The notes below the pieces were generated by a model, which was not told where the DNA came from, ran no database searches, and was given only the letters and a program-made list of their open reading frames with translations. Shown here in pieces: positions 14,595-20,348 of a stretch of 20,348 nt of DNA. Source of the stretch: Gracilariopsis chorda (lineage: Eukaryota; Rhodophyta; Florideophyceae; Gracilariales; Gracilariaceae); contig NBIV01000650.1 in NCBI GenBank assembly GCA_003194525.1, forward strand, positions 1 through 20,348, in the 5' to 3' direction. The number at the start of each line of letters is the position of its first letter. Position 1 is the first letter of the stretch. A program made the position numbers and the translations under genes.

Positions 14595-15647
14595 CACGAG
14601 ACGGTGATGCAGGGGGCCAAAAAGTTGTAATAATAAAAGCCAAAAGGGTGCTCTTCGTAGCTAAAAGCCCCAAAACAAGTTGAAAACAGTGGGATCAAAA
14701 GAACTAAACCCACTCGATGAAATAAAACAACACTAAGGAGAGCAAGAGGCTCAATCCCCAAATAAAACTTCTTAACTTCTTTGTTGAAACGGCGCGCAAC
14801 CCAAGAATTATGTCAAGGATCACTAAGCGTCAGACCCTCGGCTTCCGGTCAGACACTCCGGATGTGAAGTGGATTCTGCAGCCTACCTACCTCTGCAATA
14901 ACCAGAAGCAGGCGCATACAATCCTTACAGGGCTTCCCGAGGAGAGCTACTAACGGCAGGATATGCTTTCACTCTATACCCAAGCTGGCCCTTTGCAGGA
15001 AAGGTTGCACGGCACGTCGCCTGCGGATAGCTTCCCGTCAAGTACTTCCGTCCGGAAATCACCAGGTCTTTCGACCGACACCGTTATCCGAGCAAAGCTC
15101 CGGTGGGGCTCACAGACGACAGAAACACCTTTGGTACACACTACCCGTCTCCCGTCCACGCCTAAGGCGCTTCAACCGGTCTTAGCGACGGTACGTCCCC
15201 ACCCTATTGGACAACTAGCGGCATACGCCTCACTAGAAGCCCTTTATCCAGTGGCGAACGCCTCACTGGTTGTTGATGATAGTTGAAGTGGCTGAAGGTT
15301 GATAGGGGGTGGGGCTTAGATGTTGGTCGATTGTTGAGGTGAGTTCAGACCAAAGTCCGAAGCTCAGAACCTCTTTTTATAGTGTTTAGAGGCACTACAA
15401 ACGAGCCAAATACGCATTTCTACTTGCTAGTTACTCATGTGTGCGTCTAGGTTACTCCATTGGCTTCTAGAGACCTCTGGAGCTGCACACTAACCAATAA
15501 TAAAGCGACAATTTGCGCCAGCAGCACTAAAATACTGTAGTCTTTGCTCGGCCAACAAAGCGTGCAATGTGCTAGACACTACTGGAACATTCTACACGTG
15601 TGTTCCAGCAATTCCTGGCACATTCCGCAACATTAGCGACCGACACA
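14583..15647 (-). repeat. LTR2, shared between copies A and B
   Basis: 1065 bases. It serves as the 5' LTR of copy A and the 3' LTR of copy B. It differs from LTR1 at five sites found (at LTR1 positions near 8924, 8928, 8982, 8993 and 9287). Over the visible 84 bases of LTR3 it differs only by one base of an A-run. The TATA box is at 15374-15381. Confidence 0.85.
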
Positions 15648-15689
15648 ACCCCAACCTCAAGGGTTGCCACGCCGCGGCAACCTGAAAAC

Positions 15690-18600
15690 CTAACCTTCCA
15701 TCGGGCGCGCAATATACTTCTTCAAACGACGGGCGTGTATTCCATGGCGAGTGTACCGGTTGTGTGGAGAAACCAACGTGTACCTTGGATGGTGAGCCCT
15801 CACCACACGACATGGACCAAAGTACTTAGAGGAAAAAGCAGGCCATTTCACGGTAGTGTTCAGGGCCTTTCCACGAGCCACAAGGACCACATCACCGACT
15901 TCAAACTTCGTAATGGAGACTGCATCGACTTCCTTCAAAGGCCTCAGAGCAGAACGTTTAGCTCTATGATACCTTGATGCGAGCAGCTCCACTGAGCGGA
16001 ACCGGTCGGAGGAGTCCCCAACTCGTGCCACGACACCACCTTCATCGGAGGTCATACGTGGTTTCACGCCGTAAAGCAACTCGAACGGAGAGATCCCACT
16101 GGCAAGATGTCTGCACCGGTATCCGTACAGAACCGAAGGCAGGTGTTCGTCCCAACTTGAACGATTATCCAGAACTTTCTTTCCTATTGCTCTTTTCAGA
16201 GTACCAACCATCCTTTCAGCTCGGCCATTGGACATGGGGGCGTACGCCAAGACCGTTTTCCATTTGATACCATGGTCCTCCATGAATGAGACGAGCGACT
16301 TAGAAGTGAAGCATGTAGCATTGTCCGACACCACGATACGAGGGAAACCAAACACGGCAATGATCTCTTTTCTCACGAAGTCTATGACCTCCTGTAACGT
16401 AGACCATTTTGTCGCTACGGCAAGTGGCCAACCAGTCAAATGCTCAACACAAACCAGAATGAAACGGTTTCCGGATTCGGTAGTCGGAAGAGGACCTGCA
16501 AAATCAATCGAGAAGACGTCAAAGAGAGAGGAAATGGGAGTCCGAAGGTTGCTGTAATACCTTGGTAGTGGTGCGAGTCTCTGGCATTCGTCACAACTCT
16601 TGACGTAGTTGCCGATATCTTCATGCATAGTGGGCCACCAGTATCTCTCAGTGATGAACTTCCTTGTAGTCTTCAAATCCCAGTGTCCAATCTCATCATG
16701 AAATGACTTGATAATGATCTGTCGCCGACCAATAACAGGAACAACTCGCAGTGCGTTTGGCATCCTTCTGAACAATTTTCCTTCCCAGACCAGGAATTTC
16801 TTCGCATTTCGTCGGATTGCTTGGCGGAGACGTGCATCAGTCTCATATGTAGGCAGACCACAGAAGAAGCGCGCAATGTTTGCGTAGTATGGTTCAAGAC
16901 CGGAGAAGTCGTCAGGCTCAACAGCCATACAAGCAAGGTCGCCTTCATCTTCTAACGGCTCGACCTCGTCTCCGTGAACTATCCTTGACAGATAATCTGC
17001 TGCGCCATTCTCCTTGCCTGCGCGATACACTATTTCAAAGTCATACTCGGCCAGAAAGTCTAGCCAGCGAGCTAAGCGTCCATGTATATCGCGCTTCTGA
17101 AATGCATATCGTAAAGCCATATGGTCCGTGATTACCTTGAATGGAACAGACGAGAGTAGATACAATCTGAACTTCTTGAGAGCAAAGATAACTGCCAATG
17201 CTTCTCTTTCACATGCCGAGTAGTTCTTTTCCGCAGCGGTCATAGTACGACTGGCAAACTGCAGAGGATGTATCTTCCCATCTTCCTTTTTCTGAGAGAG
17301 AACTGCGCCGAGTGAAACACTAGAGGCGTCCGTTTCCACAATGAAAGGCTGCTCGAAGTTTGGAAATGAAAGTACCGGAGGCTCAGTCATCTTTTTCTTC
17401 AGACCGTGGAAAGCTTTTAGCATCTCTCCGGTCCAACGCAGCTTTTTATTCCCCGAGGTAGCACTGTGAAGCACGTCGGAGGTCTCAGCAAAGTTTCTGA
17501 TGAACCTTCGATAGTATCCGGCTAGTCCCAGAAAACATCGTAGTTCCGTAGTGGTGGCAGGAATTGGGGCATCCTGGATTTTAGCAATCTTCTCCTGGTC
17601 CACGTGCACTCCATCTCCGTTGATGACATGGCCTAAAAGAGACACCTCCGATAGTGCAAAGAAACATTTGGACAGTTTGAGCTTCAATCCATGCTTCGCA
17701 ATCCGACCAATCACAGCCTTCAAGTGAATCACGTGCTCTCTGAGGCTTCTTGAGAATATGAAAACGTCATCAATGTAAACCCGAACGAATGGAAGTCCTC
17801 TTAGCACATGATCCATCATCCGTTGAAAGGTGGAAGGGGCATTCATGAGACCAAATGGCATGACTTCGAACATGAAAGTTCCGTATCTGCACACAAAGGT
17901 CGTCATCTCTTTGCAATCCTCAGACATCTTCACTTGCCAGTATCCAGAGAACAGATCGAGCGTAGTGAAGACACAGCAACCTCCAAGTTCGTCAAAGATC
18001 TCTTCCATGCGTGGCAAAGGCCAGCGGTCAGCTTTCATGACTCTGTTCAGCTCTCTGTAATCGACACAAAACCTTGCGCTTCCATCTTTCTTCGAGGCAA
18101 TGACAATTGGAAACGACCAAGCAGAGGCTGAAGGGGTAATGATACCAGCTTCGAGAAGAAGATCAATCTCCTTTCGTACGAACTCGTTGTGCTTCGGCGA
18201 CATCCTCCTGGCTCTGAAGTTGATTGGTTTGTCAATTGTCAACTCGAAAGAGTGAGAAACAGGCACATCGGCTGGGCGTAAGTCTTTCAATGACCAAGCG
18301 ATTACATTCGAGTCCTTCAGACAAGAAACCAAGTCGTCTCTTTCATCCTCTGAAATGTGCGAGAGTTTTGAAAAGAGTAACTTCTCGTGCTGCTCATCGG
18401 TAGTGATGTCCAATTGCGGGATCATTTCGGGAGTCTCGCCATGGTTCTTTTCTGTTAGAGCAACCACGAGTTGTTCATCATTTTCAGAAGCAGTATCAGA
18501 GTCAATAGCGGCGTCAGAATCTGAAGTGAAGTCGTCGCTATCCGTCTGGGAACCCTCTTCGTCTGAAATCTCGACGCGAGCATAGTCAAAGCCAATTGTT

Positions 18601-19292
18601 ACTCTTTTTCCATCAATATTCATCTTCACGTGCTGATTTCCGAGGTCAAGGCAGGCTTGTAACGATTCAAGTGTTGGACAACTCACAATGATGTCGAATG
18701 GCGGACCATCAATAACAAGAAAGTCTGATGGAACGGAGACGCCCCTGAAGGATATAGGGATATCGTATAGTATTCCTCTGCACACGGCGCTCTGTCCATT
18801 GGCAACAGTTATCTTCTTCTTCGTATGCTTGGGTTCCAGTGCTAGCCTGTCACACAGCTTGGTTGACATAAGGTTTGGAACAGCTCCAGAGTCGAGCAAA
18901 GCTTCAGTCTCAGTCCCATATATCATAACGGGGACCGCCTTAAGACGTCTAGGCTGCTTACCGACTGGCCCAACAAAAGGGCGTCGAACATTGCTTTTGC
19001 GACCGATGAGCTTACGAATCTCTTTCTTCGCATCATCTGCGTCTCCTCTGATAAGTTGTCCAAAGGTTAGTCCGGAAGAGGCATTCGCGAGCTCAGTGAG
19101 AACGTTATATTTGCTTGCATGGTCTTGAAGACTCTGTTTTCTTTGACTTCCTCTGTTTCGGCTTCTTGACTTTCTGTTCATGAACCTTAGGTCTCCGAAC
19201 TCTCTCTTCTTATCTTGTTGGATAGAGCAAAAGCGGGATGGGTGCACCACCGTCTGAACGGCGCTGTTTGGGCAACGCTTCACCGTCAGCAC
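15690..19292 (-). CDS. pol: pol of copy B: protease, RT, RNase H, integrase
   Basis: An open frame of 1200 codons. Its first 50 or so residues are the gag end and linker read in another frame, because an extra base in an A-run (plus-strand gttttc at about 19136-19141, against gtttc in copy A) shifts it; the true polyprotein sequence starts around residue 52. From there the protease DSGA (134-137), RT YIDD, RNase H, zinc finger and D,D35E integrase match copy A almost completely. Differences seen are Asn for Tyr in KPI-FRAR and Arg for Trp two residues before YIDD. Whether this copy can make a Gag-Pol fusion is doubtful, since its gag is broken. Confidence 0.88.
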   Translation of the reverse strand: MLTVKRCPNSAVQTVVHPSRFCSIQQDKKREFGDLRFMNRKSRSRNRGSQRKQSLQDHASKYNVLTELANASSGLTFGQLIRGDADDAKKEIRKLIGRKSNVRRPFVGPVGKQPRRLKAVPVMIYGTETEALLDSGAVPNLMSTKLCDRLALEPKHTKKKITVANGQSAVCRGILYDIPISFRGVSVPSDFLVIDGPPFDIIVSCPTLESLQACLDLGNQHVKMNIDGKRVTIGFDYARVEISDEEGSQTDSDDFTSDSDAAIDSDTASENDEQLVVALTEKNHGETPEMIPQLDITTDEQHEKLLFSKLSHISEDERDDLVSCLKDSNVIAWSLKDLRPADVPVSHSFELTIDKPINFRARRMSPKHNEFVRKEIDLLLEAGIITPSASAWSFPIVIASKKDGSARFCVDYRELNRVMKADRWPLPRMEEIFDELGGCCVFTTLDLFSGYWQVKMSEDCKEMTTFVCRYGTFMFEVMPFGLMNAPSTFQRMMDHVLRGLPFVRVYIDDVFIFSRSLREHVIHLKAVIGRIAKHGLKLKLSKCFFALSEVSLLGHVINGDGVHVDQEKIAKIQDAPIPATTTELRCFLGLAGYYRRFIRNFAETSDVLHSATSGNKKLRWTGEMLKAFHGLKKKMTEPPVLSFPNFEQPFIVETDASSVSLGAVLSQKKEDGKIHPLQFASRTMTAAEKNYSACEREALAVIFALKKFRLYLLSSVPFKVITDHMALRYAFQKRDIHGRLARWLDFLAEYDFEIVYRAGKENGAADYLSRIVHGDEVEPLEDEGDLACMAVEPDDFSGLEPYYANIARFFCGLPTYETDARLRQAIRRNAKKFLVWEGKLFRRMPNALRVVPVIGRRQIIIKSFHDEIGHWDLKTTRKFITERYWWPTMHEDIGNYVKSCDECQRLAPLPRYYSNLRTPISSLFDVFSIDFAGPLPTTESGNRFILVCVEHLTGWPLAVATKWSTLQEVIDFVRKEIIAVFGFPRIVVSDNATCFTSKSLVSFMEDHGIKWKTVLAYAPMSNGRAERMVGTLKRAIGKKVLDNRSSWDEHLPSVLYGYRCRHLASGISPFELLYGVKPRMTSDEGGVVARVGDSSDRFRSVELLASRYHRAKRSALRPLKEVDAVSITKFEVGDVVLVARGKALNTTVKWPAFSSKYFGPCRVVRAHHPRYTLVSPHNRYTRHGIHARRLKKYIARPMEG

Positions 19293-20276
19293 TTCTCTTG
19301 GTTGTGGCGACTACATCAGCATTCCCGGCGTTTTCGGTGACAATTGATACGGGGTCGGATCCTTTCTGAAGATTAGATGCTGACTCTTTAGATTCCTCAT
19401 TGGCATCCCATACTTTGCGGGTCTCTTCGGGCCGGATTCTTCGCCAACAATTGATCTCTGAGTGTCCAATTTTCCCACAACGCGGGCATCGCGTATCTCG
19501 GTGCGGATTAGAGTCACATTGTGAAGCATAATGTCCGGCTTCTTGCAGTATGAACAAACCTTTTCGTAGTCTCGACGCTCCGTCTGTGTCTTCTTAACCA
19601 TTAATGACAGCTGAGCAAACTGCTCAGAGAGTTTGTCGACCTTAGACTCCAGAGCATGAGAGGTAGTTTCTTCAGAAGACCTGTGGTTTTGGACAATACG
19701 CTTAGGTGGGGTACTTAATGAAACGTAGTTCTCCATTGCTTTCCGGGCAGCATCGAAGGCTTTCACTTGAACCTTCAACTCATCATAATCATCAGCGCCA
19801 CGGAAAACAACGAACTGGGCTAGATCAGCGTATTCCATTACAGCTTTCTTCAAAAGACCAAACTTAGCCTTAGCGTTGAATCCTGCCTTTAAGAAGAGGT
19901 TGTCCATATAGGTCAAAGAACCAACCAAGTCTGCATAATCCAAGTTTAGCAGATATTGCAAGGCGTATATCTTTCCTCAGGCTCCTCGGCTTTTCCAAAA
20001 CGATCGATGAAAGCTTGCTTAACGGAGCGGTAGTCCTTTGCTTCTTCCGAAAGTGAACCATGAACCGCATAAGAATCATAGTAGAACTCAAACGCTTTGT
20101 TCTCAAGGAAAACCAAGCAACTCAAGTGCCATGTCCTCGTCAGTCCTTCCTCTCATCGCAACATTCTCAAAGTAAAAGAAGAACTTTACGACGTCAATAG
20201 AAGAACCGTCATAAGAAGTAAATGCAGCGTTAGAGTCAGAAGAGCTCCCTCCTCGAGAGTACCATGTGGGCGCCAT
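19210..20276 (-). pseudogene. gag: gag of copy B, broken by single-base indels
   Basis: Compared with copy A it has one lost G in the first zinc-knuckle region (about 19537-19538), one added A near 19942, one added T near 19971 and one added A near 20110, all in homopolymers. The start ATG (20276) and the TAA (19210-19212) are retained, and both CCHC knuckles are readable in pieces. A few substitutions also occur, for example Asp to Tyr five residues before the stop. The breaks may be mutations or assembly errors. Confidence 0.8.
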
Positions 20277-20348
20277 CACGAGACGGTGATGCAGGGGGCC
20301 AAAAGTTGTAATAATAAAAGCCAAAAGGGTGCTCTTCGTAGCTAAAAG
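20265..20348 (-). repeat. LTR3, partial (5' LTR of copy B)
   Basis: The last 84 bases of the LTR are visible, matching LTR2 except for one missing A (ccaaaagttg against ccaaaaagttg). It shares LTR2's variants at all four sites in this stretch where LTR1 differs. The rest lies beyond the window. Confidence 0.85.

Larger units (their letters stand above)
8904..15647 (-). mobile_element. Ty3/gypsy LTR retrotransposon, copy A (shares LTR2 with copy B)
   Basis: Transcribed right to left: 5' LTR at 14583-15647, gag, pol, 3' LTR at 8904-9968. The domain order protease - reverse transcriptase - RNase H - integrase places it in Ty3/gypsy (Metaviridae). The internal region is 4614 bases. The inferred termini are TGTG...CACA. 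gag and pol are open and in one frame separated by a TAA, and all catalytic residues checked are present, so the copy looks coding-competent apart from the unknown recoding step. The left border is where homology with the LTR2 junction ends. A target-site duplication cannot be tested because the right end of the array is outside the window. Confidence 0.9.
14583..20348 (-). mobile_element. Ty3/gypsy LTR retrotransposon, copy B (runs off the window)
   Basis: The same element as copy A, in the same orientation, with LTR2 as its 3' LTR and LTR3 (from 20265) as its 5' LTR. The repeat period is 5679 bases at LTR1/LTR2 and 5682 at LTR2/LTR3; the net +3 is explained by the single-base indels listed for gag and the gag-pol junction. 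pol is complete, gag is broken. Confidence 0.9.

Overview
The window looks like nuclear DNA of a filamentous eukaryote, most likely an oomycete (stramenopile). The left 6.3 kb holds densely packed genes with very short candidate introns and a bacterial-type KDPG aldolase. The right 11.4 kb is filled by an LTR retrotransposon of the Ty3/gypsy order of domains (PR-RT-RH-IN). No prokaryotic signals, CRISPR array, rRNA gene or complete tRNA gene were seen. The assignment is inferred from gene content, not from a search.

Layout. 439-936 (+) encodes a PTRHD1-type peptidyl-tRNA hydrolase-like protein. Convergent to it, and overlapping it as an open frame, is a KDPG/KHG aldolase (762-1541, -). 1700-2297 is GC-rich, has a C18 run, and holds two mutually exclusive coding hypotheses on opposite strands. 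2298-3897 (+) encodes an unrecognised basic protein with a long tandem array of seven-residue RRxSL units; its frame is broken twice. 4159-4996 (-), with an exon or exons upstream, encodes an AIMP1/EMAPII/Arc1-type tRNA-binding protein whose frame changes at three homopolymers. 5702-6290 (-) encodes a secreted Cys-rich protein of unknown function with one frame break.

6644-8410 is a repeat complex: two 325-bp inverted arms with a 220-bp spacer, followed by a direct duplication of spacer plus right arm. A 36-bp perfect palindrome lies at 7680-7715.

From 8904 to the right edge lie two Ty3/gypsy copies on the minus strand in the order LTR1-A-LTR2-B-LTR3 (LTR3 cut by the window), with the middle LTR shared. 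Copy A has uninterrupted gag and pol ORFs with every catalytic residue I could check. Its gag and pol lie in the same frame separated by one TAA, and the gag ATG lies inside the end of the LTR. Copy B has an intact pol, but its gag is broken by single-base homopolymer indels.

A recurring theme is single-base frame breaks, often in homopolymers, in genes that otherwise look conserved. Either the assembly carries residual indel errors or several genes here are decaying; reads are needed to tell which. The most interesting leads are the RRxSL array, the gag-TAA-pol arrangement with gag starting in the LTR, the tandem shared-LTR structure and the foldback/duplication complex.
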